From: Gaertneriomyces semiglobifer
Lineage: Eukaryota > Chytridiomycota > Chytridiomycetes > Spizellomycetales > Spizellomycetaceae
Direction: 5' to 3'
Length of the DNA stretch: 64,000 nucleotides
Assembly: GCA_025558075.1 (NCBI GenBank)
Contig: JAHLKF010000003.1
Span: 806,001-870,000 of the forward strand
Numbering within the stretch: the first letter of the stretch is position 1; each line of letters begins with the position of its first letter. Made by a program: the position numbers and the translations under genes. Under the pieces are notes generated by a model, which was not told the DNA's origin, did not search any database, and worked only from the letters and a program-made list of their open reading frames with translations. Below, piece after piece: positions 1 to 9,952 of this stretch.

Positions 1-1946
1 GGGCACCACTCCCTCTTACAACAGTCGAGCTTCAAAAAGCAGGTTCGCGGTGCCTTCGCATGAGCGCCGACCGAATTATGACGGTAGGCAACGCTGAACA
101 GTCAGCTGGCGATGCTGCATCTAAAAGTGACCGCGTGTACAGGTAGCTGAGAAGCTATACAATAAAGGTATCATCAGCTATCCACGCACCGAAACGGACG
201 TCTTCGCGGACAATTTTCACTTGCATCCGCTGATTCAAGCGCAAGTGAATGACAGAAGATGGGGAAGTTACGCACAAAAGTACGTCGCCTGCTGGTGATC
301 ATTTTTAAGTACTGATAGACTAACTAATATGACTGGCAGTTTGTTGAACGGAGCTTTTGTACGTCCCCGGAAAGGTCGAAGCGATGACCAGGCGCATCCT
401 CCCATTCACCCAGTAAAGGAAGCTGCTGATTTGTCTCCTGAAGAGGACAGGGTGTACGATTACATCACGCGGCGTTTTTTGGCTTGTTGCTCAGCAGCAG
501 CCAAAGGAGAGGAAACAGTAGTTAGGGCCATTGTCGGTGGCGAACGTTTTACGGCGAAAGGTGACTGAGTGATTCAAAGTTGTCATCTGAACAAGCGAAA
601 CGACCGTCCTTACGTGATGGTATGCAGGACTGAACATCACGGAACGAAATTATCTTGAGGTGTTCACCTTTGATACGTGGTCCGGGCACACTATTCCGCA
701 CTTTCAACGAGGGGAACGGATGATGCCCTCAAGGCTTGAAATGAACACAGGGCACACAACCGGGCCCAATCTGTTGACCGAAGCTGATTTAATCGGGTTG
801 ATGGAAAAGAGCGGCATTGGTGGGTTACTTAGGAGTTAAAACTTTAATTTCTTCGTACCAATTCTGCCTGTAGGAACCGATGCGACCATTCATGAACATA
901 TTAAAAAGATCATTGACCGTGAGTATGTCAACAAAGACGGGCCTGGAAATAGGTATTTCTGTCCCACTGTTCTTGGAATGGCGCTCATCGAAGCCTACGA
1001 CGAAATGGCACTCGATCTATCGCTTGCAAAACCGTACCTGAGAAGTCAGGTAAGTCTACCAGATCGCAACCATGTAGTGGTCGAAACTGATGCAGCGATT
1101 CACTAGATGGAAACAAACATGAAAGGAATTGCCGACGGTGGCAAAACGAAGCATGAGGTGATACAGGAATCAGTGGACATGTATCGAGAAGCTTTTTCGA
1201 TGGTATCTCAAAGGTCACGCATGCTGAAGGAGGTTGTGACTTGTACCGTGACTTCATGCACGGATATCTTCCACTCACTTTGGGATGCGCAGGTGGTTGG
1301 ACGGTATTTGAACGGTAACTTTGACACTGCTGGCCCGGTATGTGGTTGTTGAGAAATGCGAATGCTTTCCACATCGCTGATCGCCCAGTATCCCGTACAG
1401 GGCCGTGAGATACGATATAACAATGAGCCTTCCAACGATTATAATGAGTTGCCTCCACTACCTGGTGACGATGACTCGCCGCCTCCTCCTGGTCCGGCTC
1501 GACGCAGAGGAACGTCCACGACGGCCGCTCGCGGAAGATCCACAAGAGGGCGCGGCGCCGCACGTGGCAGCTCTACTGCCCCTGGTGCCTCCAGCTCTTC
1601 CTCGGGCACACGTGGAACAAGCGCATCGCGTGGCGCTCGAGGTGGTGGAAGTAGAGCCAGTCGGGGATCAGGTGCCTCGGCTACTCGTGGTAGAGATCCG
1701 CCTGGACGTGCTGGCCAGGGCAGGAAAACCGAGAACGGCAAGCCCAAGTGCGAATGTGATCTGTTCGCTACCGTCAAAGTGGTACGCAAACAGAACGAAA
1801 ATGAAGGTGCGTTGATTTCTGTTTCATGGATCAGCCTATCGCACAGAGAATCTGATGGGACTATATCAGGCCGAGAGTTTTACACGTGCGCGAAGGCTGG
1901 CAAGCAATGTCGTTTCTTTGCATGGGTTGATGAATGGAGCGGGTAG
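1..1946 (+). CDS. TOP3: DNA topoisomerase III, C-terminal part (5' end outside window)
   Basis: Type IA topoisomerase that cuts one strand through a tyrosine. With a RecQ helicase and Rmi1 it dissolves recombination intermediates in the nucleus. Seen here: the active-site block ISYPRTETDVF near 160-220, the RPRKGRSDDQAHPPIHP block near 370-410, the LTEADLIGLMEKSGIG block near 775-825, an RG-rich linker (about 1500-1700), and one C-terminal GRF zinc finger with its CxC, YTC and Cys-Arg-Phe-Phe positions. The stop is at 1944-1946. At least six short introns are needed (for example 84-142 and 280-339, the latter with a CTAAC branch site). The TOPRIM domain and start codon lie to the left of the window. 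The GRF finger and RG tail are typical of the eukaryotic Top3-alpha type and separate it from Top3-beta. The family call is secure; the exact splice sites in the middle are approximate. Confidence 0.93.
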
Positions 1947-2330
1947 AGGCGTATGAAAGCACCCAGATATGCAATTAGGACGGGCGTGTCCCAAACCAGG
2001 ATTAAGGCACCCTTTAATTCTTTCAATCTATTATAATAATAATGATACGATAGACATAGAATAGCTAGGTCTTGTCAAACTTTCCGAGTGAAGATCAAAT
2101 GTTGCCGGTATACCCTAGAACAATTCTGATGTACGAAATCTAAAACTGGCGGGATACACTGGCCAGCGCTGGCGTCTGTGGGATCCCTGACACGTCACCG
2201 CGGGCATTTAATGGTGCGTACCCCGAATATGTTACGCAAATGGCCAACGCTAGCGTCAGAGGCACAATGCTGCGACCCCGAAGCCTGCCGAGTTCGACGG
2301 AGGAACATCGCTATTCAAGCATGGTCGTAC
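1947..2330. other. Intergenic, convergent TOP3 / MED4
   Basis: The 3' ends of two convergent genes meet here. A run of AATAAT-like sequence near 2030-2045 could serve as polyadenylation signal for TOP3. I see no further gene, RNA or repeat. Confidence 0.5.
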
Positions 2331-3251
2331 TCATAGATCTAAATCCAAATCCAGCATGTCTTCCTCCACAAATCGCGTCTGTTCCTGCATTTCAATGATC
2401 TCGGGTTGGGGCTGCTCGTCCGTAGCTGTAATGGCGAAATACACTCAAGTCAGTCAAAACATTGTGAACACGATATTTACTTGGCACACATACGGGTGGT
2501 GTCATCGGTCTCCGTTACGGTTGCTTCGGCACTGCCCGCCTTAAACAATCCACTCATGCGCATGTGGTGATCCTGCGGGATCGGTGGTTCATGGAAACGC
2601 GCATCGTTTGCCATTGTGTATTTCGAAATCCGCAACGCATAGGATGTCAAGGTTGAAAGATCCACCGTGTCTTAACAAGCAGGCATTAGCCAGATGTCAT
2701 AATTTAGATGAATATGTACTCACTGTCTTCGGCCTTCCGAGCTGAAGCAAGCAGCTCATTGGCTTCTGCAATCAAGTCCTCAAGTGCGAACTGGCCCTCC
2801 GCCATGCGGCTGTTAAACAGCATACGCTGCAGCCGGCATTCCATAATCTCTTGTTGCACTTTTTCAATGGCATTCTGAGTCTGTTGGTGTTGCTCTACTA
2901 GAAGTTGATGTAAGTCAGCGACCGCAAGAAAACGTTTGTGCGAGGCACACCCACATCTGTTGACAAAGGTTTGAAGCCCATTATCCAAAGCTTGCAGTTC
3001 GCGGAGGATATGAGTGGGATATGCCAGTTCAGAAGCTTCATCGTCGGAGGAAACTAAAGATTGGAACAAGGTCGTTGCCAGCTGAAGATATTGTGGCAGA
3101 AGCCTGTCACCATCTAGTTACCGCAAACTCTCATCGGGAATCAAGGCAACCACCCTATACGCAGCACACCACCTACCTGTCAGCTACTTGGCCTACGGTT
3201 TCGGTTGATGCTCCTGCTGGCTCTGTTATTGCGGCCGTTGTAGTTATCATG
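2331..3251 (-). CDS. MED4: Mediator complex subunit 4
   Basis: Middle-module subunit of Mediator, the nuclear bridge between transcription factors and RNA polymerase II. The start at 3251 gives a short first exon. A second exon carries a Gln/Glu-rich coiled coil (EQHQQTQNAIEKVQQEIMEC), and a later exon has the Med4 hallmark of a SYALRISKYT segment followed by PPIPQDHHMRMSGLF. The last exon is acidic and ends in EEDMLDLDLDL, as Med4 tails do. Four or five exons are required; the first intron (about 3115-3172) and the one near 2900-2955 show GT..TAG ends. It is divergent from the coiled-coil gene to its right and convergent with TOP3. The assignment rests on the order of coiled coil, the ALRISKYT and PPIPQD motifs and the acidic end. 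Exon borders are approximate. Confidence 0.8.
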
Positions 3252-3421
3252 ATATAAGTCAAATGGTCAACGTTGACAGCGTCGTTGAGCGAAATAAAGT
3301 GTCGCGCGCTTGGACCTCTCTCGGACCGACAACTTACCACATCCGCCAACGCTTACCGGATGCGCTGAATATAATATTATATACGAGGGAAAAAGCTGAT
3401 CGGCAGCCTGGCTTGTCCATT
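3252..3421. promoter_or_regulatory. Shared divergent promoter, MED4 / coiled-coil gene
   Basis: Only about 170 bp separate the MED4 start from the likely ATG of the right-hand gene. An AT-rich stretch (AATATAATATTATATACG, about 3369-3386) is a possible TATA region for the plus-strand gene. The plus-strand frame is open leftward to 3263, but that would leave 12 bp between start codons, so the ATG at 3422 is preferred. Confidence 0.45.
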
Positions 3422-5380
3422 ATGATGGTGGTAATTCAAGAGTCCGAAGCCCGGCTGGCTCCGTTGTACGAGCAAACGCTGCGCAAGATCCCCAAGCTCT
3501 ACGAAGAGATAGAACGTCTGCGCGCGGAGCTGGTCAGCACCCAACAACAACTGACGAAAAGCGAGAGGGTTGAGGTTGAGCAGTGTACGGATGGTTTGGG
3601 CCTAGATGCGATCTGCGCAAACGACCTTCAGATAACGTTGGCATTGCAAGAGTCTCAAGCGCGCATTGCTGTTCTGGAGGAATACGAGAAAGCAGCTCAT
3701 GGGCTGCGATTCCAATTAGACGATTTGAACCGAGTAATTGCTGTGAAGGATGAGAAATTGAAGTATCTTGAAGTATCTGTGGAAACGTTGACTGCCAGCA
3801 ATGGAAGTATGGAACGGGAGCTTACTGTTAAGAATGAAAACTTACGCATGCTAGAAGACGATATAACAACTGCGTCTGCTGATAGGGATCTTCTACGGCA
3901 GCAACTTGCGGACATGGGGCAGACGGTGCAGGGCCTTGAAACTGTTCAAGAAAGCCTTACTGCTGATAAAACTCGATTGGAAGCACAGCTAACAGAACGG
4001 GAGCAGAAGATCCAGGCGCTGGAAAGTTCGATTCAGAGTTTGCTTGCTGATAAGACTAGGTTGGAAGAGGAGCTAGCAACCAAGGAGCAGAAATTGCACG
4101 CGCTTGAAAACTCTGTAGAAACCCTCAACGCTGACAAAAACCGTATAGCAGGAGAGTACTCTGGAAAAGAACAGAAAGCGCAGGCACTTGTTGAAACCCT
4201 TGTTGCTGATAAATCACGACTTGAGCGAGAACTGGCAGACGTTTCTAGCTCTAAGGAGCAGTTGATTGCTTCGCATCAAAAAGAACGTGAAGACTGGGTG
4301 AGGCGGTACGATGCTTTAGGGAAACAACAGGATACCCTTCGTGTCAATGAGAATGAATTGAAAACGACTATCTTGGAGTTGAAAGATGCTATACGACATT
4401 TGCCGTTTAGAGATGCGAATCCTGTGAGCGTGAACAAGCCCGTGGAGCAGCGAGACGAGAATAGGGCAGAACTAGAATTTGATCTTACTCGAGGAAGCTC
4501 TAAGGAAGCGCGAGATTCTGGAGGCATTGATGGAAAGGCGAACGCGGGCCGCGGCAGCACCACGTTCAATGCTGACTTCACGAGAGACCCCACAAACCCC
4601 AGCGCTTCTTCTACCCAGAGCTATGAATCTCACCGCTCAGTTTCGACCGCATCGCCGAAGAAGGCGATTACCTCAACCGCTTCCGGTCCTGCCGCATCTC
4701 CGGGTGGAGTAACTGCACCAGCAGGCGGGGGTGCGAAGTCGCGGGCGAAGGCCACTACATCGAAGGCGAAGAGTAGGAAAAGAAACCATGCCGATGAGGA
4801 CAGTGAATCACCTCAAAAGCCTAAACGAACCAGGAAAGCGGCCGCGAAGCCGGTCGAGGATTCAGGCGAGCAACGGACGGCAGATCCATCACCGAAGCCC
4901 CATAAAGGCAGGAGAGCTCGTACAAAGCCGTCCGACCAAGATATGGAATCTCCTGCGAGACCCGCAAGGGCTAGGAAAGCCGCGGTCAATTTAACCAAGA
5001 AGGTGGCTGAGGATTTAGATGCAGAAGTGGCCCAAAAGCTTGCTCCAGCGAACCAGCCGATCGGAGGATCTGCCGAGAGTCCTGCCAATGGAACACGTGC
5101 GACGGCGCCTCCTTTGAAAGCTGCCAAAGGCCAGAAAGCGATGTTGAAGGCCACCGAAACGGTAGCCCTGCAGCCAACGGTCATTCAACCATCGGCCGTT
5201 CCAGCCACAGTCATCAGGCCCGGTAAGCCTCTTCCTTTGTCCCAAAGAAGTACAGGCGCATCGATACCGAATCTGGTTGGTGGCCGGTTGCAATTCAAAA
5301 AGCGCACAGGTGCAATTCTGGGTAGAGAAGCAATGCTTAGCATGCTGCGGGGAGACACTACAGACGACACAACGGGTTAA
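3422..5380 (+). CDS. Coiled-coil protein with six 28-residue repeats and a basic tail, function unknown
   Basis: I do not recognise this protein. From the ATG at 3422 it is 652 residues in one uninterrupted exon, unlike its intron-rich neighbours. The N-terminal half is a heptad-rich coiled coil. Between 3758 and about 4261 it is a tandem array of six 28-residue units (84 bp each, starting at 3758, 3842, 3926, 4010, 4094 and 4178) with the pattern LExSVETLxADKxRLExEL..KEQK. The second half is Ser/Thr/Pro/Ala-rich with Lys/Arg clusters such as PKRTRKAAAKP and KPKRTRK, which could be nuclear localisation or DNA-contacting patches. The C-terminus has a more ordered patch (GGRLQFKKRTGAILGREAML). 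A structural or chromosome-associated scaffold is plausible but is inference only. Confidence 0.7.
   Translation: MMVVIQESEARLAPLYEQTLRKIPKLYEEIERLRAELVSTQQQLTKSERVEVEQCTDGLGLDAICANDLQITLALQESQARIAVLEEYEKAAHGLRFQLDDLNRVIAVKDEKLKYLEVSVETLTASNGSMERELTVKNENLRMLEDDITTASADRDLLRQQLADMGQTVQGLETVQESLTADKTRLEAQLTEREQKIQALESSIQSLLADKTRLEEELATKEQKLHALENSVETLNADKNRIAGEYSGKEQKAQALVETLVADKSRLERELADVSSSKEQLIASHQKEREDWVRRYDALGKQQDTLRVNENELKTTILELKDAIRHLPFRDANPVSVNKPVEQRDENRAELEFDLTRGSSKEARDSGGIDGKANAGRGSTTFNADFTRDPTNPSASSTQSYESHRSVSTASPKKAITSTASGPAASPGGVTAPAGGGAKSRAKATTSKAKSRKRNHADEDSESPQKPKRTRKAAAKPVEDSGEQRTADPSPKPHKGRRARTKPSDQDMESPARPARARKAAVNLTKKVAEDLDAEVAQKLAPANQPIGGSAESPANGTRATAPPLKAAKGQKAMLKATETVALQPTVIQPSAVPATVIRPGKPLPLSQRSTGASIPNLVGGRLQFKKRTGAILGREAMLSMLRGDTTDDTTG
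3758..4261 (+). repeat. Six tandem 84-bp (28-residue) coiled-coil units
   Basis: Each unit is exactly four heptads. Unit boundaries at 3758, 3842, 3926, 4010, 4094 and 4178 keep the reading frame. Units 3 to 5 are the most alike (xQALExSxxSLxADKTRLE). The first two units have diverged, and the last loses register near its end. Confidence 0.8.
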
Positions 5381-5820
5381 GTGACGGAACGCGACCTTAT
5401 ACCGGCGTCTGCGCTAGTGAAGGATCTCCCGAGCACATAGTTTGCGGTGATGAATTCAACAAGCGATAAACGAACGTTGACATTCGTATCCGAACACATG
5501 TATTTTTGAATGCTGCGTATTGAGTGTCATCATGTACACACTGCCAGAGCGCATCGGATTGTGAGATGTTATGTACGGACTATTAGATACACTTTTTGGA
5601 ATTGACAAACACTGTCCAGTTTAATATAAGTTATACGCATTTGCACCGACGTTTTGCTTTGCAGACGTGCGAATCGTGCTTAGAGCAACCGCATTGGTGG
5701 GGTTGTATTACACGAAATTGGGTTTCCCTTGAATTTTACGGAGTGGACCTAGTCGACGGTCGACAGTCTCTATCTGCAGGTTACTATAAATAGCTAAGCT
5801 AAGCTTAAGGGATCATTCCA
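5381..5820. other. Intergenic upstream of the Crinkler-like gene
   Basis: No gene is seen in these 440 bp. Near the right end are two adjacent copies of the palindrome GTCGAC separated by one base (about 5753-5765), then a TATA box and a short AGCTA-type direct repeat just before the start codon at 5821. Confidence 0.5.
5784..5790 (+). promoter_or_regulatory. TATA box of the Crinkler-like gene
   Basis: A CTATAAATAG motif lies about 30 bp upstream of the ATG at 5821. This would imply a very short 5' leader, or a transcription start very near the ATG. Most housekeeping genes in the window lack so clear a TATA box. Confidence 0.45.
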
Positions 5821-7990
5821 ATGACCGACGACCTCGCCCAGTTCCTGGGACAATTCAGCTGGGGACCGCAGTATTTGGACAAGCTCATCGACGCAGGCTG
5901 GACTTTGGAAGACGTATGTGATGTGATTTGGCTATGAACAACAGCTATTCTTGCCTGACATTTATTCCTTGGCTTAGACATGCCGACAAAGATGACTTGA
6001 AAGAATCAGGGATTGGCAAGCCGGCACATCGTGCGGAGCTGCATTTTGCTTTAGGAAAACGGTTCAAGCAGGTGATGGCTTCAGAGCCATCTGCACATGT
6101 TGCCAAAGGCATCCCAACAGGCGGTATTGCATATGAGGAGTATCACATTGTCGTCCCTTTCGAAAGCCTGCCGGCATGCCAGCAGGGTGCTCCATTACCT
6201 CAAGCGGGAAACATCAGGCGGCCCACGACCCATCTTGATCATTCATGGCCCATACGCATCAGGAAAGTCGTCCATGCTGCGATATATTGTGAAGCATCTT
6301 CGTGACGAAGAGAATGTGTGTTTCTTGGATGCCTCGCTCAACCCATTTGCTGAAGATATGACGCCAAATGAGTTCTGGGCGAAAATGTGCCGGTTTTGGG
6401 GCATCAAAGATACTTTGGGGCACTGCGGTGAGGTGGTGGAGTATCTACGGAATAATTATGGTATGTTGTGACTCGTACGGTCAAGCTCGTCCGTTTCACT
6501 GACGGAATATCTAGTGTCAGGAAGCAAGCGATTGTTTATTATTATGGATGAACTACCTGCTTTTATGCATCTCTCTGTTGTCCGCCAGGAACTCTCAAAG
6601 TTTCTTCGGCTCGTGCACGGGGTCGGATTCATAAATGAATTCTACGGGGGCTTTGTTGGCACCGGGACATACTTAACCCGTGCTTTGCTGAATTCCCCTG
6701 AGGTGATACCTAGTACGACGCCCCAGTTGGCCACTCCTAAGCAAGCAGGGAAAAGTACAGTGTTGGAGCACAGCCGCCTCAAGTATGCATTGAGCACTTT
6801 ACCTGGAGAAAAATCTGCGCTTAGGTCACCTTTTCAAAGGGCCGTATATGTCTTGATAGAGCCACTGAAGGTAGAGCAGACAATAGCATTCATCCAATCG
6901 ATTGAGAAAGAATTCCAGAACTCTGCGCCCATTGAGGATGAACTAAAAACCGACATCCATTACTTCGCAGGTGGCAATATTGGTATGATAACAACCTGTG
7001 CCAGTGTTTTGTTCAGTTGCCCCTCTCCGGATATGGCCTTTTGGGAAGAGGTATGGAAAGCCCGTATTCTTTTGGTTACAGGCATGCGACATGCTGGTTA
7101 ATCCGTCAGGAAATAGGCCAAATTGAAACGTCTTCCGAATCAACTCAGGAGTACAAACAGGATGGTGATCAGAATCTTGGAAGCATTGGATGCTGCTGAT
7201 GATGAAATGAAGCGTTTCATTGTTCGCCTCCTTCATGCGGAGGCCCCTTTCTATGTGAATGACTTTGATCGCCAACATGCAGGGATATTGCTGGATGCTG
7301 GGGTCGCAAAAGAAGAGTCCGGTCAGATTTCCATAGCATCTCCTTACTTGAAGACTTTGTTGTTGAATGTTGTTTACCCGGACAAGGTTATCACCGATCA
7401 TGAACCGTTGCCACTGGCCCCGGATGGTTCCATTGACCTAATTGCCCTTGTCAGAAGCAGTCTCAAATATGTGGGCGCTAGTATGTGGTAACCTAATCAG
7501 TAGCAACGTTGCACGCAGCGACTGACGCACGTTTTGTGTAGAGATTGGATGGTCTAAATTAAGTGCGAATCGTCCAGGCCCGGCCGAGGCAGTTATTCAC
7601 GCAGAGTTGTATGCGGCGCTACGGGCGATTGGTAGAAAGAAGAACATGTTCTTGACTCACGTAGAAGTCAAGCAGCAGCCCGGCGTGGAACAGCGACTTG
7701 ATTTGCTGCTGACCGCCCAAGACAGCCCGGATAATTTCGCCGGCTTTGAGTTGAAGGTAAATAAGTTGAAGCGGTCAGATATCATCAATGTGGTCGAGCG
7801 GCAGGCAGAAAGGTACCGACAATTTCACAGCATCGCGAATATGTTTGTTGTCAACTTCGTGTCGAGAGAGCATCAAATGGATCACGACATGCCCGACCAG
7901 GTTGGAGCGGTTCACTGTCTCTACGTGCGATTCGATGCGGGGTTCTCCAATGTTGTCGTGACGCGTGGGAACGGCGCGCCATACCAGTAA
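5821..7990 (+). CDS. Crinkler-like SAM / P-loop NTPase / PD-(D/E)XK nuclease protein
   Basis: Three modules are visible. (1) A SAM-like helical domain in exons 1 and 2 (5821-6071), ending in a typical SAM sequence DDLKESGIGKPAHR. (2) A P-loop NTPase with Walker A HGPYASGKS (about 6235) and Walker B FIIMDE (about 6530). (3) A C-terminal restriction-nuclease fold (7550-7990) with the pattern RLDLL then FELKVN, that is, the Asp and Glu-x-Lys of PD-(D/E)XK enzymes, preceded by AEAVIHAELYAALR. This NTPase-nuclease pairing is the architecture of the Crinkler (CRN) effectors and their relatives; here a SAM domain sits where the CRN header is usually found. Introns: 6072-6120, 6461-6514, 7051-7116 and one near 7492-7552. 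The first intron (GTATGT at 5914 to TTAG at 5977) does not keep the frame, so exon 1 may be mis-joined, spliced at a weak site, or broken. No signal peptide is evident. The role, whether effector, self/non-self conflict or decayed element, is inferred from family only. Confidence 0.7.
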
Positions 7991-8648
7991 AGCGGGTTCC
8001 ATGTGTGAGGAAAGCCGTCGAGTTCCAAGACGCATGTCGACTGTCGCCGTTAACTCTACGTTATGCCGCTGGACGAGATGAACTACAATCCCGTCCAGCG
8101 GCATAACGTAAGGTCGAATTACTTCATGGTACTATACTAGTAAGTATCATAGACTAGTTACTATTAGGAGATATCAGACTGCCACCAGACGCTCGGCGCA
8201 CATCAGATCCATCCACAGCCTGCGTTGCGAGCGGACAACTGTCTCGTCCGCCGCTTGCATGCCAGCAGTATCGCCTTTGTATGGTTACTGGCGTTTTCAT
8301 GTAGTATATAACTGTGGGTCCATTATCAAAGTCTGTATGGAGGTCGAGAACGCTGTTCTTTACCGGATTACATAATCTCACTTACATAATATCCACGTGA
8401 CCTGACAAGCCACCGAGGTGTGGGGAGCTGGACGACGTTGTGGAGATCTGTCGCCCGATTGACAACTTGCGATTCCAGCAGCGAAGCGACGGAGTAGCTA
8501 GCAAGGAGGCAGGATCCTCGGTTCACTAACCACAGCTACCACCAGGACCACGGGGCGGGACACGGAGGCGTAGAAAGACAATTTGTTTGTGTCTGTTTGT
8601 GAGTTTGTGCAGAAGAGTGTGTGAGGAAACGTATAGAAGAGAGCAACG
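7991..8648. other. Intergenic between Crinkler-like gene and NDUFS8
   Basis: These 658 bp contain the perfect hairpin at 8057-8110, an AT-rich patch with imperfect CTAGT repeats near 8130-8165, and a GT-rich stretch (TTTGT/GTGTG runs) at about 8580-8635 that is probably the NDUFS8 promoter or leader. I see no convincing gene. Confidence 0.5.
8057..8110. repeat. Perfect 19-bp inverted repeat (hairpin)
   Basis: The left arm TACGTTATGCCGCTGGACG (8057-8075) is exactly complementary to the right arm (8092-8110), with a 16-nt loop. It lies 67 bp after the stop of the Crinkler-like gene, on the presumed 3' UTR side. It could be a 3' RNA hairpin, a miniature inverted-repeat element or a trace of a past insertion; the sequence alone does not decide. 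Confidence 0.85.
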
Positions 8649-9501
8649 ATGTTCGCAGTATCACGGATGCCCGCTGCTCGCTCAGCAAGCAGCTTGTTGG
8701 CCCTCGCGGCTAGTCGTCCAGCAATGATGACGGTTTCTCGGACATTGTTTGCTTCGGCGGCACCCCGCTTAATGCACCGCTCTACTGTCGACAGTGTGAC
8801 TGTACGTGCTCGCCGTGAACAACGTCTAAGCTACAACCCAGAAACCGAAATTAAGCAACCCATCCTTGACCGTGCCGCCCAGGAAATGTTCCTCACCGAA
8901 ATCTTCCGTGTCATGTGGCTCGTGCTGGAACAGATTTTCAAGCCGCCGTATACCATCATGTACCCTCATGAGAAGGGTCCTTTGTCACCCCGCTTTCGCG
9001 GTGAACATGCGCTTCGGAGATACCCGTCTGGAGAGGAGCGTTGCATTGCCTGTAAACTTTGCGAGGCCGTTTGCCCTGCACAAGCTATCACTATCGAAGC
9101 GGAACCTCGCGAGGACGGATCCAGAAGAACTACCCGTTACGACATTGATATGACCAAGGTGAGTTTCGCATCTATGTCCTTGTCCATGAGCACCAGTCTA
9201 GTCTCGGTAGTATCTGCCGCTACTCGACGTGGGGTGCGAAGTGATCTTCGAAGGAGTTGGACAGTGTATTTCCCAACGTATTCTGAGAATGGGAGACTGA
9301 TGCTTTGTATGGTAGTGCATCTATTGTGGATTCTGTCAGGAGGCATGTCCCGTTGATGCCATTGTCGAGTCTCAAAATTACGAGTTCACCACGGAAACAC
9401 GCGAAGAGCTCTTGTACAACAAAGAGAAGCTTCTCGCCAATGGTGACAAGTGGGAGCCCGAACTTGCTCGCACACTGAAGGCCGACTATTTGTACCGCTA
9501 A
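8649..9501 (+). CDS. NDUFS8: NADH:ubiquinone oxidoreductase 23-kDa iron-sulfur subunit (complex I, TYKY)
   Basis: Subunit of respiratory complex I that carries clusters N6a and N6b and relays electrons towards ubiquinone in the mitochondrial peripheral arm. Exons 8649-9158 and 9316-9501 join in frame to give 231 residues. The N-terminus is rich in Arg, Ser and Ala, as in a mitochondrial presequence. The first 4Fe-4S motif, [12 protein letters not shown], lies at the end of exon 1. The second, [15 protein letters not shown], opens exon 2. The conserved block [16 protein letters not shown] precedes the first motif. The intron (157 bp) is longer than most in the window. Upstream lies the GT-rich leader; the next gene is convergent. 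Confidence 0.96.
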
Positions 9502-9952
9502 GTAACCACCCAACCATTCACGGGAAGGCAACTATCGCATCAATACACTTGGGGTGGAACCCGGCGGGGAACTTTGCATTGTGGAGTTAATAGTGTTATA
9601 CAATCCGGCTTCGCGTAAGATGAATGACGTTCCAGATACCGGTTCGCAGAGGCGGTAAAAAATATGTGATCCTGACCTCTTTCCATTATCTTGTGTTTAC
9701 CTGCTGTTGAGTCGCGCGGACCTGGCAGTTCCTTCTACGCTCACGTTATGCCCCTTGCCTCTTAAAAAAAACGTGCGTAATTCTGATCCGTGTCCCACCC
9801 ACCTCCAGCTTTACACCGTATTTGCACGGCGCATTTGTGAATGTCGGGTGGCCAGCTGCATCAGACCATGTGATAAACTAATAAGGACTCTATGGTTTGT
9901 ATATTCTAGAGCAATCACAATCAATATCCAAACGAAGGAGATGTGTCGCGAA
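9502..9952. other. Intergenic, convergent NDUFS8 / SDF2
   Basis: Two 3' ends face each other over 451 bp. There is a short A-run near 9765-9772 and no convincing open frame, RNA gene or repeat. Confidence 0.5.

Noticed and set aside
985..1563. 192-codon minus-strand open frame
   Set aside because: It is antisense to the TOP3 exons; its translation has no recognisable motif and the plus strand is clearly coding.
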